From: Limnobacter alexandrii
GTDB lineage: Bacteria; Pseudomonadota; Gammaproteobacteria; Burkholderiales; Burkholderiaceae_B
Assembly: GCF_005871185.1 (NCBI RefSeq)
Contig: NZ_SWKN01000006.1
Coordinates: 372,001-436,000, forward strand
Direction of reading: 5' to 3'
DNA: 64,000 nucleotides
Made by a program: the position numbers and the translations under genes
The notes under the pieces: generated by a model
The model's database searches: none
What the model saw: only the letters and a program-made list of their open reading frames with translations
What the model was told of the DNA's origin: nothing
Shown: piece after piece, positions 25,068 through 32,827 of the stretch
How the letters are laid out: the number at the start of each line of letters is the position of its first letter
Numbering within the stretch: position 1 is the first letter of the stretch

Positions 25068-25787
25068 CTAGTTCGCCAACTGGCGGGCCAGGTCCACAAA
25101 ATCCTGGGCTACAAAATCGAACTCGCCCGCTTCCACTTTGGGAAGTGGCACATGTTCACCAAACTCAAAAGGGCGCATCACATAGGCAGTGCGCATGCCT
25201 TGCGCTTTGGCCGCGCGCAAATCGCTTGGGTGTGAAGCACACAACATGACCTGCTCAATGGGCAAGTTCAGCAAACCGGCTACGCCGTGATAGGTTTCGG
25301 GGTCGGGTTTGTAATGCTTGAACAGTTCAGCCGACACAATGCAGTCCCAAGGCAAACCGGCGTTTTTGGCCATGGCGGTGAGCAGGGAAAAGTTGCCGTT
25401 AGACAGGGTAGTAATGGTGAATTGTTTTTTCAGGGCATGCAGACCAGCAACCGTGTCAGGCCAAGGGGTGAGGCGGTGCCATACCTTGTTGAGGTTCTCG
25501 CGCTGCTGATCGGTCAGACCAGCCAAACCAAATTGCCCAACGATGGAGTCGAGAATCATGCGGTGCAGGCTGTCAATGTGCATCCAGGGCAATTCGCCTT
25601 TGCGCACCTTGTCCATGGCAGGCGCATAACCGGCACGCCAAGCGTCGGCGAAGGCCAAGGCATCTACTTGAATGTTCAGGTGTTTGGCAATCATCGCGAC
25701 CTCGCGGGCAACACTGCCACGCCAGTCTACGACCGTGCCAAAAACATCAAATGCAAGTGCTTTAACAGCACTGGCTGCATGACTCAT
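25068..25787 (-). CDS. HAD-superfamily protein, type II haloacid-dehalogenase-like
   Basis: A 239-residue hydrolase. Motif I is FDVFGTVVDW (nucleophile Asp14), motif II LSNGN, motif III the Lys of FKHYKPDPETYHG, motif IV CASHPSDLRAAK. In true L-2-haloacid dehalogenases motif IV reads S-x-N-x-x-D; here His replaces the Asn, as in many uncharacterised relatives, so dehalogenation is not assured. First gene of the malonate/TRAP operon, divergent from the FadR-type regulator. It may cleave a halogen or phosphate from a small acid feeding the pathway. Confidence 0.85.
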   Translation of the reverse strand: MSHAASAVKALAFDVFGTVVDWRGSVAREVAMIAKHLNIQVDALAFADAWRAGYAPAMDKVRKGELPWMHIDSLHRMILDSIVGQFGLAGLTDQQRENLNKVWHRLTPWPDTVAGLHALKKQFTITTLSNGNFSLLTAMAKNAGLPWDCIVSAELFKHYKPDPETYHGVAGLLNLPIEQVMLCASHPSDLRAAKAQGMRTAYVMRPFEFGEHVPLPKVEAGEFDFVAQDFVDLARQLAN

Positions 25788-25888
25788 CCTTGTCTCCTCG
25801 TTGCTGCCCCCGAAACTGATTGTGTTTGGGGCTGTGCTCTCTTATGATTGTATGTAGAGCATCGCATTTTGCATGCGTTATTGAATTT

Positions 25889-25921
25889 CTTGTATACAAG
25901 ACTAATTGCGCTCGTATACAT
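25889..25921. promoter_or_regulatory. Paired GTATAC operators between the malonate operon and its regulator
   Basis: CTTGTATACAAG (25889-25900) is a perfect 12-bp palindrome. A second GTATAC core, TCGTATACAT (25912-25921), lies with its centre 22 bp away, about two helical turns, so two dimers could bind on one face. TTGTATACAA is the type of site bound by FadR-subfamily GntR proteins, and one is encoded from 25957. The pair sits between divergent starts at 25787 and 25957. Confidence 0.6.
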
Positions 25922-25956
25922 TGTCAATAACGTTGATTCATTTTTTTTATCGCCGC

Positions 25957-26628
25957 ATGAAGAAAAAACTGTCAGAAGACGTACGGGACCAAATCGAAGA
26001 GTTGATCGCTTTCGGGAAATTGCCGCCCGGCGAGCACTTGGATGAAACCGAGCTGGCAGAGCGATTTGGCGTGTCTAGAACCCCCATTCGTGAAGCGTTG
26101 AACCAATTGGCCACCGCTGGTTTGGTGGAGCTTCGCGCACGTCGTGGTGCCGTGGTGGCGCAGTTCAGTGCCCAACAATTGGTGGAAATGTTCGAGGTGA
26201 TGGGCGAATTCGAAGGTATGTGCGGCCGCCTGGCCGCCCGTCGCCTGACCGATGAGGAACAAAAGGAATTGGTGGCCACGCATGAAGAATGCAAAGCCGC
26301 CATGGAAAAAGGCGGCGACCCGGATGAGTACTATCAACTCAACGACAAATTCCACGGTGTAATTTACCGCGGCAGCCACAACGAGTTTTTGATGGAACAG
26401 GCCTGGGGTTTGCGCAGAAGGTTGCGGCCTTATCGCCGTTTGCAATTGCGGGTTCGTGGTCGCATTCCCACTTCACTGGATGAACACGATGCAATCGTGA
26501 AAGCAATTTTGAGCGGTGACGGCGACACCGCCAACGAATTGCTGCGCAGCCATGTCATGGTGCAAGGCCAGCGCTTTGCCGATTTGGTGGCTTCACTGCC
26601 TTTGTTGAAAGTCAAGGCAGTGGCCTAG
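25957..26628 (+). CDS. GntR-family regulator, FadR subfamily (FCD domain)
   Basis: A 223-residue regulator. The winged helix holds LPPGEHLDETELAERFGVSR then TPIREALNQLATAGLVELRA; the C-terminal FCD domain (MFEVMGEFEGMCGRLAARRL, NDKFHGVIYRGSHNEFL, LDEHDAIVKAILSGDGDTAN) carries the His/Asp residues that bind metal in this group. ATG 25957 was chosen because MKKKLSEDVRDQIEELI is the natural start of the HTH. Divergence from the TRAP/malonate operon and the paired GTATAC sites argue that it represses that operon until a carboxylate ligand is bound. Confidence 0.92.
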   Translation: MKKKLSEDVRDQIEELIAFGKLPPGEHLDETELAERFGVSRTPIREALNQLATAGLVELRARRGAVVAQFSAQQLVEMFEVMGEFEGMCGRLAARRLTDEEQKELVATHEECKAAMEKGGDPDEYYQLNDKFHGVIYRGSHNEFLMEQAWGLRRRLRPYRRLQLRVRGRIPTSLDEHDAIVKAILSGDGDTANELLRSHVMVQGQRFADLVASLPLLKVKAVA

Positions 26629-26637
26629 TCGCACAAG

Positions 26638-27246
26638 TTAAAGCTTCGGTCTTGCCAATTCAAAATTGCTGCGGGTGGTGCAATACCCATCGCCCGCCAG
26701 TTTGCCAACTGCGTCCAGCAATTCATTGGCGATCTTTCCCTCTCGCATCGCGGCCTCGTTCACCTCAACACCCAGCACATCCAGCAGCATCATTGAGCCC
26801 CCCATGGGTCCCTCGCCAATCAGTTTCACTTCGCGCAAATTGCACTCGAAACGCACCAGTGCTTCTTCTACACCCGGTGCTGCCACCGCTTTGCTCAATG
26901 ATTTTTTCAAGCCAGCTTTCTCAAACTCATCCACCTCGGGTGGGTAGTCGCCACAACTGGTGTTCATTTCATCCACCAGTACATGGCTCACAATATTCAC
27001 CACGCATTCGCGTGTGCTTTGCAAATTGCTCAGCGTGTCCTTTTCGGCGCGGTCGCGCGGATTCACCTGCACCACGCACAACACAGGTGGCTTGCAACTG
27101 GCCACAGTAAAAAATGAATAGGGTGCCAAATTCGCAATGCCGTTTTCACTCAGTGTACTAACCCACGCAATGGGGCGCGGCACCACAGCACCCGTCAACA
27201 GTTGGTAGTTTTCTCGGGGGCTGATTTCAGAGGCGTTGAAGTACAT
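26638..27246 (-). CDS. Flavin reductase-like FMN-binding protein
   Basis: A 202-residue split-barrel flavoprotein. It opens MYFNASEISPRENYQLLTGA, then VVPRPIAWVSTLSENGIANL and APYSFFTVASCKPPVLCV, the FMN-binding core of the flavin reductase/DIM6-NTAB family. These enzymes reduce flavin for a partner monooxygenase or act on small molecules; no partner is adjacent. Convergent with the GntR regulator, 9 bp between stops. Confidence 0.9.
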   Translation of the reverse strand: MYFNASEISPRENYQLLTGAVVPRPIAWVSTLSENGIANLAPYSFFTVASCKPPVLCVVQVNPRDRAEKDTLSNLQSTRECVVNIVSHVLVDEMNTSCGDYPPEVDEFEKAGLKKSLSKAVAAPGVEEALVRFECNLREVKLIGEGPMGGSMMLLDVLGVEVNEAAMREGKIANELLDAVGKLAGDGYCTTRSNFELARPKL

Positions 27247-27319
27247 GGGGCGGGTCCAAAGTTCGAAGTTTTTTGACTGCTGTTATAGTTTAGCCTGAAC
27301 AAGCAAGTGGAGTGGGCAC

Positions 27320-28657
27320 ATGAACCTGACAGTGAAAGTGATCGTGGGCATGGCGCTGGGCATTGTAGTTGGCCTGGCCATCAACTTTTCTGGCCTTAAT
27401 TCAGAGGGCAGTTTCGTACAGGAATTCATTACAGCAGGGCTGTTTCACGTGGTGGGCAAAATGTTCATCAATGCCTTGAACATGATGGTGGTTCCACTTG
27501 TGCTGTTCTCTCTTATTTGCGGTGTGTGCGGCATTGGTGATGTGAAACTGCTTGGAAAAATTGGCAGCAAATCGTTTGGTTTTTATATTCTTACCACCGC
27601 CGTGGCCATTGCCAGTGCAATTTTGATCGCAGGCGGAATCGGCATTGGCGAAGGCATGAACGCCAGCAGCGAAGCCAACTTCTCAGGTCGAGAGGCCCCG
27701 CCCCTGAGCGATGTGCTCATTAACATCATTCCCACCAACCCCATCAATGCCATGGCACAAGGGGAAATGCTGTCGATTATTTTCTTTGCAATTTTATTTG
27801 GCATCAGCTTGCTTCTGGTGGGCCGAAAAGCCACCAAGCTGATTGAGCTGATCGAAATTCTGAACGAAGCGATGATGAAAATGGTGACCATCATCATGGC
27901 GCTGGCCCCTTACGCGGTGTTCTGTTTACTGGCCAAAGCCATGGCCGAACTGGGCGTTGAATTGTTCGCCCAGTTGATCGGTTATGTTGTTGTGCTGGCC
28001 GGTGTGCTGCTGTTCCATTTGTTTGTAACCCTGCTGTTCTTCCTCAAGGTTTTTTCAGGCCTTAGCCCAACAATTTTCTTGAAGAAAATTCGCAATGTGC
28101 AAGTGTTTGCGTTCAGCACGTCCAGCTCCAATGCCACCATTCCGGTCACGTTGCGAACAGTCACCGAGCGCATGGGCGTGAACAATTCAGTGGCTTCGTT
28201 CACGGTGCCCTTCGGTGCCACCATCAATATGGACGGCACCGCCATTATGCAAGGCGTGGCCACGGTGTTCATTGCCAATATGTATGGGGTAGAACTGGGT
28301 ATTGCCGGCTACCTGACCGTGATCATGATGTCGGTGTTGGCATCGATTGGTACGGCCGGCGTGCCAGGTGTGGGACTGATCATGCTGTCCATGGTGTTCG
28401 CCCAGGTCGGCTTGCCATTGGAAGGCATTGGCTTGATTCTGGGTGTAGACCGTTTGCTGGACATGCTGCGCACCGCAGTGAATGTCAGCGGTGACGCCGT
28501 GGTGTCGCTGGTGGTTGCAAAAAGCGAAGGCAAGCTGGATGAAGAGGTGTTCAACAATGAAAACCTGGAGGACAGCGACACAGGCGACATTCATGTCAGC
28601 AGCGAAATAGGCCGCGATTTTGCACAGGCCATTTCAACGGCTTACAAAGGCAAATAA
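27320..28657 (+). CDS. Dicarboxylate/amino acid:cation symporter (DAACS, GltP/DctA type)
   Basis: A 445-residue glutamate-transporter-fold protein with about eight helices and two hairpins. FSTSSSNATIPVTLR is the serine-rich HP1 motif; PFGATINMDGTAIMQGVATVF is the TM7 NMDGT motif that binds sodium; GVPGVGLIMLSMVFAQVGLP lies in HP2 and GVDRLLDMLRTAVNVSGDAV in TM8, with the Asp and Arg that select amino-acid or dicarboxylate substrates. GTGGAG upstream of ATG 27320. Stand-alone gene; imports a C4 dicarboxylate or acidic amino acid. Confidence 0.93.
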   Translation: MNLTVKVIVGMALGIVVGLAINFSGLNSEGSFVQEFITAGLFHVVGKMFINALNMMVVPLVLFSLICGVCGIGDVKLLGKIGSKSFGFYILTTAVAIASAILIAGGIGIGEGMNASSEANFSGREAPPLSDVLINIIPTNPINAMAQGEMLSIIFFAILFGISLLLVGRKATKLIELIEILNEAMMKMVTIIMALAPYAVFCLLAKAMAELGVELFAQLIGYVVVLAGVLLFHLFVTLLFFLKVFSGLSPTIFLKKIRNVQVFAFSTSSSNATIPVTLRTVTERMGVNNSVASFTVPFGATINMDGTAIMQGVATVFIANMYGVELGIAGYLTVIMMSVLASIGTAGVPGVGLIMLSMVFAQVGLPLEGIGLILGVDRLLDMLRTAVNVSGDAVVSLVVAKSEGKLDEEVFNNENLEDSDTGDIHVSSEIGRDFAQAISTAYKGK

Positions 28658-29182
28658 TCAAGGCTTTAAGGTGACCGGCTGCACCGCAGCCTCGCCCAAA
28701 TACACCATGCCTTCCTGAATGGTGCAGGCCAGGCTCATATTGCGCTGGGCCAGGCCTGCCAATGTTACGCCGTCTTCGACACTCAGTTGCAGCACCTGTA
28801 CTTTGTCCAATTTGTTCAACCAGTCCTGGTTTTGCCTCCACCACACCTCGGCTGATCGTGTGTAGCAGTAAATTACCACGCGGTCTGAACGGCCGCAGGC
28901 TTTGCGAATTCGGCTTTCGTCGGGCTGGCCCACATCAATCCACACCTTGATTTGCCCCGTGGGGTCGACTTCCCACACCGCAGCCTCTTCTTCTGCGGAA
29001 AGGCCTTTGCCGAATTGAACGTCTTGCCCGGCGTGCATGGCAAAAGCCAATAGCCGAACCATCATGCGCTCTTCAGTTTCAGAGGGGTGCAAGGCAAGCG
29101 TGAGGGGGTATTGGGCAAAGTGGTTGCGGTCCAGGTCGGACACATCCAGTTGAACTTTGTAGACAGTGGCTCGAAGGGCCAT
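28658..29182 (-). CDS. yaeQ: YaeQ family protein
   Basis: A 174-residue YaeQ protein (PD-(D/E)XK-like fold) of family length. The start MALRATVYKVQLDVSDLDRN matches E. coli YaeQ closely, so I use ATG 29182 and not the ATG eight codons earlier. HPSETEERMMVRLLAFAMHA and EDGVTLAGLAQRNMSLACTI follow. Cellular role uncertain; early genetic reports on RfaH compensation are disputed. The stop abuts that of the convergent symporter gene with no gap. Confidence 0.93.
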   Translation of the reverse strand: MALRATVYKVQLDVSDLDRNHFAQYPLTLALHPSETEERMMVRLLAFAMHAGQDVQFGKGLSAEEEAAVWEVDPTGQIKVWIDVGQPDESRIRKACGRSDRVVIYCYTRSAEVWWRQNQDWLNKLDKVQVLQLSVEDGVTLAGLAQRNMSLACTIQEGMVYLGEAAVQPVTLKP

Positions 29183-29238
29183 GGGGCGACTCGCGGTTTG
29201 AAACATTCAAACCGCGATTATCGCTGATTACTGCGTCA

Positions 29239-30576
29239 TTAACGACCCATGCGGCGCAAGGCTGCTGTGGAGAAGTCCGCAGGCGAGTACTTCTTGCCAA
29301 ACTCGGCAAACTTTTCTTCGTTGGTCAAACCACCCACCAGGTAACGGCGTGACTGCAGGTCATACAACACTTCGCCGGTGCCCGCAAACGCAGGAACATG
29401 GTAGGCCTGTACGCCGTAAACTTCACGGACGCGCCACAATGTGTTGCGGCTGTCATATTGGTCGGCATGCAACACTGCCCAAGAGTCTTCATCAATATAG
29501 AACACACGCTTGGCGTAAATGTGGCGTTTGCCGGGTTTCAGTGTGGCCTCCACCACCCAAACACGATGAAGCTCATAGCGAATGTACTCAGGGTTCACAT
29601 GATTCTTCTGAATAATTTGCTTGTACTTCAGGTTGCGATCAGCGATTTGATAGTTGTTGTAAGGCACGTACATTTCTTTCTTGCCCACCAGCTTCCACTC
29701 GTAACGGTCGGGAGAGCCATTGAAACCGTTCAAGTCGTCGTTGGTGCGCAGGCCGTCTGCGCCAATACCCGGTGAGTCGTAGGCCAATTCAGGCGCACGA
29801 ATCACGCGGCGCTGCCCGGGGTTGTACTGCCAGGCCAATCGGGGTTCTGCAACCTGGTTAATCGGCTCGTGCACCAAAGCCACTTCACCTGCAGAATTCG
29901 CTGGCGCTGTGATCTGGTTCATGAAGTACAAGATGCGATTGTCTTCCGGATTGTCCATGTACGAAGCCAGCGCCACGGTTTCAATACGCTTGCCCACCGT
30001 GAACGAACCATCGGACTGAACGGGGAAGTCTGCCGAGTAACGTGTCACCGAGCCGCCCAAATCGCGGAAGTTGTGATTCCAGATCACTTCAACACCACTC
30101 TTGGGCACGGGGAATGGGATGTTGGATTTCTTGATGCCTTCCACACCGTTGCCGCCGTCCACCAGTTTTACCTTGGGCGCTTCAGCCTTGGCCGCATCGT
30201 AAACACTTTGACGGTAAGCCGCAGTGCGGTGTGTTTTGTACACATTCATTTTGTAAGTGGGGTAACGCTTCATCATTTCCATCTGACCAGGGGTCAAGTT
30301 GGCCGCGTACTGCGCCATATTGGCCGAGGAAATAGTGAACAAGGGCTTCTCGCCAGCGAAGGGATCGACGTAACCGGTTTCAGGATCAAAACCCTTGGGC
30401 ACGGTGTTCAAACCCCCAGTCCAGTCAGGAATGGTGCCCGCGGCGTTGCCTTTTTTCTCGGCGCCCACGGGGGTCAGGCTTTTGCCCAATTCAGACAGGT
30501 CATTGGCCAGTGCTGCGCCACTCCCCAAAACGATTGCTGCGGCCAGCAACCCGTGTTTCAACTTTTGCACTGCCAT
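29239..30576 (-). CDS. Exported DUF1329 (LolB-like) protein
   Basis: A 445-residue secreted protein. The signal peptide ends GAALA at about residue 24. The mature part has the DUF1329 hallmarks: LGKSLTPVGAEKKGNAAGTI, PDWTGGLNTVPKGF, YKIQ-type central strands and the C-terminal HIYAKRVFYIDEDSWAVLHA, then DQYDSRNTLWRVREVY. The fold resembles LolB, and genes are usually paired with a DUF1302 outer-membrane protein in degradative clusters. That partner is absent; instead a lipoprotein gene lies 26 bp upstream. Regulation probably by the divergent TetR protein. Confidence 0.9.
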   Translation of the reverse strand: MAVQKLKHGLLAAAIVLGSGAALANDLSELGKSLTPVGAEKKGNAAGTIPDWTGGLNTVPKGFDPETGYVDPFAGEKPLFTISSANMAQYAANLTPGQMEMMKRYPTYKMNVYKTHRTAAYRQSVYDAAKAEAPKVKLVDGGNGVEGIKKSNIPFPVPKSGVEVIWNHNFRDLGGSVTRYSADFPVQSDGSFTVGKRIETVALASYMDNPEDNRILYFMNQITAPANSAGEVALVHEPINQVAEPRLAWQYNPGQRRVIRAPELAYDSPGIGADGLRTNDDLNGFNGSPDRYEWKLVGKKEMYVPYNNYQIADRNLKYKQIIQKNHVNPEYIRYELHRVWVVEATLKPGKRHIYAKRVFYIDEDSWAVLHADQYDSRNTLWRVREVYGVQAYHVPAFAGTGEVLYDLQSRRYLVGGLTNEEKFAEFGKKYSPADFSTAALRRMGR

Positions 30577-30602
30577 TTCATAGTCTCCTCAAAAACGAGT
30601 GG

Positions 30603-32060
30603 TTATTGATTGGTGTTTTGATCTTGTTCACACAGGGCGAACACCTCGCCACTGCGCATGCTTTGTGTAAAAACGTTTGGGTCGCAATAAATGCCGACAG
30701 GCGCGAAATCTTTCATCACATCTGCCAGTGCATCGCCCTTCTCTACGTTTTGAATGGCCTCTGCAAACTCCGGGTTGTGAAGCATGTGCCGGTACAACAG
30801 CAGTTGATCAGGATATGGCCCCCATGGCAACCACAAGAATCCGTTCTCGGCAGTGGCATTGGCAGGCCGGTCAGCAGGGTCAGAAATGACCACCGTGAAA
30901 AATCCTTGATCATCCAGCGGCACTTGAAAGTCAGCTGCGCAATCGGTGAAACGTTGGGTTGCAAACTCATTGCCGCACAACGACCAATAACGCAATTGCT
31001 CTTGCCCAAACTCAACACCGGGCTGGCCACGGTAAGTGGGGGCTTTGGCACGCACCATGGCGATGCTGCCGTAGCGGCGCGCAAAACCGGTGCTGGTGTA
31101 GGCATTGTGTACATTGCTTAGAAAGCCGCCAGAGCCTGAATCAACCCGGCCACCCAGCATGCTGGTATCTTGCCCAGTGATGTTGCCCAAAATTCGAAAT
31201 GCCGTGTCGCCGAGACTGAAAAACTTCAAGGTGTTGGGTGGGTTGGTGGCAGTTGGAAAAGGCAAGGCCAACTGGTTGGGGTAATCAAGGCTCAGCAGCA
31301 GTTCATTCAACCCAAGGGGCGGTAGTGTCCCACCTGCATTGGGCAGCAGCGGCTCGGCACAGTTCGGCAGCGTGCCCAATTCACGGCCTCCATCAGCAGT
31401 TTCAAGCGTCAATGTGGGCAGGCCAACCCCACCATCAAAAAACTCGCCTGTATTCGACACATACACCCGGTATATGAACACCGCCAAGGCATTCGGAATA
31501 TTCAAAGGCCCCAAGCCAATTTCGCCGGTGTAAAACGTATTGGGTTTGCGTGGCACATCGGGGTTTTGAACCGGGGAAGGACCATATTCCAGATAAGCCG
31601 TGTAAGCACCGCCAGGCTTTGCGCCCTTACGGGCAAACGGATTGCCCTCGCGGCCGTTGTCAGTGGGTGCCAATTCGAAGTCGGCTACTGCATCGGTTGG
31701 GCGAAGAGCAGCATCGTAAGCGTTGTAGGAAAAATAACGTGCATCGGGGTAACGGCCATCAATTCGCAAACGGGTTTGTGGTGACACCGGCGCGGCAGCC
31801 ACCCAGTACTTGGCTTCGCTGTCGGGAAACGCAATATTGGCTTTGTCGGGGTCGCTGGCCGCAATCCAGCCACAACCCAAACCCAAGGGTGTTTCGCCAC
31901 CCATGGCTTGAGCCAGCGACTCACTGCTCAGCACATTGCCACTGGCGGCGGGTGTGGCGGCGGGGCTGGCTGTGGTGCGCGCGTCTTCAGACGAGCAGGC
32001 ACCCAGCAGGGCGAACGCCGAGCCAGCAATTGCGGCCGTGAATACTTTTGAAAGTTTCAC
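30603..32060 (-). CDS. Secreted lipoprotein of unknown function
   Basis: A 485-residue protein with a lipobox (LLGACS, Cys about residue 22) after a hydrophobic signal, so an outer- or inner-membrane lipoprotein. Start is GTG at 32060 with GGGAGA upstream. The N-terminal linker is Ala/Pro/Thr-rich. The domain beyond has TRLRIDGRYPDARYFSYNAY and LGPLNIPNALAVFIYRVYVS, which recall large periplasmic DUF1214-like proteins, but I cannot name the family. It precedes the DUF1329 gene in one unit; both are envelope proteins and may act together on a hydrophobic compound. Confidence 0.82.
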   Translation of the reverse strand: MKLSKVFTAAIAGSAFALLGACSSEDARTTASPAATPAASGNVLSSESLAQAMGGETPLGLGCGWIAASDPDKANIAFPDSEAKYWVAAAPVSPQTRLRIDGRYPDARYFSYNAYDAALRPTDAVADFELAPTDNGREGNPFARKGAKPGGAYTAYLEYGPSPVQNPDVPRKPNTFYTGEIGLGPLNIPNALAVFIYRVYVSNTGEFFDGGVGLPTLTLETADGGRELGTLPNCAEPLLPNAGGTLPPLGLNELLLSLDYPNQLALPFPTATNPPNTLKFFSLGDTAFRILGNITGQDTSMLGGRVDSGSGGFLSNVHNAYTSTGFARRYGSIAMVRAKAPTYRGQPGVEFGQEQLRYWSLCGNEFATQRFTDCAADFQVPLDDQGFFTVVISDPADRPANATAENGFLWLPWGPYPDQLLLYRHMLHNPEFAEAIQNVEKGDALADVMKDFAPVGIYCDPNVFTQSMRSGEVFALCEQDQNTNQ

Positions 32061-32105
32061 GCATGTCTCCCGAATTTGTCGTTATAGTGTATTTAATCAC
32101 TCTAG

Positions 32106-32125
32106 ATTAATACCAAGGTATTAAT
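32106..32125. promoter_or_regulatory. 20-bp palindrome, candidate TetR operator
   Basis: ATTAATACC-AA-GGTATTAAT has perfect 9-bp arms, lying 36 bp before the TetR start and 46 bp before the divergent lipoprotein start. Size, symmetry and location match a TetR-family operator controlling both directions. Confidence 0.7.
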
Positions 32126-32161
32126 TCAGGCAAGCGGGAAATTACTCACAAAAACAAGTAC

Positions 32162-32827
32162 ATGAACAACACAGCCCCCTCAGCCCACATCATTGATACT
32201 CGCGAACAGCTGTTACGGATTGCATTGAATGAATTTGCGCAGCACGGCATTGAAGGCGTGACACTGAGCAAAATTCGGCAGTTGTCAGGTCAGGGCAATC
32301 GCTCGGCGGTTCACTATCACTTCAAAACCAAAGACCGCCTGGTGGAAGAAGTGGTGGATTTTGTGACAGGCCAACTCGATGTGCACTGCAAGCAGGCGCA
32401 TGCCGAATTCGCGCGCAGCCTGTCCGAACACAGGGAATGGTCCAATCTTTGCGAACTGATTTTTGATCCTTTTGTGCAACTGTTTTCAAGCGGTGAAACT
32501 GGTGCAGTGTGCATTCAGTTTTTATCACGCCTGACCTGGCAAACCGGTGAGCAGGGACAGCGGTTTTTGACCCGCTACTTCAACCCCTACATGGACGTGT
32601 TTGCGCCCGCTTTACAACAGTTTTTCCCGCAATATTCCGAAGCACAACTGCGCTTTAAAGTGCACTTGGCAGTGAACACGGCCATTCACGGCCTGGCTGA
32701 CTTTTCAATGGTGATGCATGACGAAAGGCTGCTGCCTTTGGTGAACCAAAGCGGTGGCTTGAAAGAAATGCGCAGGCTGTTTCACGACTACATCAGTGCC
32801 GGGCTTCGCGGCAATGTGCATTCATAA
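32162..32827 (+). CDS. TetR-family regulator
   Basis: A 221-residue regulator. The HTH occupies about residues 12-58 (LLRIALNEFAQHGIEGVTLS, then KIRQLSGQGNRSAVHYHFKT). The C-terminal all-helical domain binds an unknown ligand. It is divergent from the lipoprotein/DUF1329 pair with a perfect palindrome between, so it very likely represses them. Its stop overlaps the convergent photolyase stop by 6 bp. Confidence 0.9.
   Translation: MNNTAPSAHIIDTREQLLRIALNEFAQHGIEGVTLSKIRQLSGQGNRSAVHYHFKTKDRLVEEVVDFVTGQLDVHCKQAHAEFARSLSEHREWSNLCELIFDPFVQLFSSGETGAVCIQFLSRLTWQTGEQGQRFLTRYFNPYMDVFAPALQQFFPQYSEAQLRFKVHLAVNTAIHGLADFSMVMHDERLLPLVNQSGGLKEMRRLFHDYISAGLRGNVHS

Noticed and set aside
25068-25787. Naming the HAD protein a true 2-haloacid dehalogenase
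   Set aside because: Motif IV has His where proven dehalogenases have Asn, so I kept it as dehalogenase-like only.
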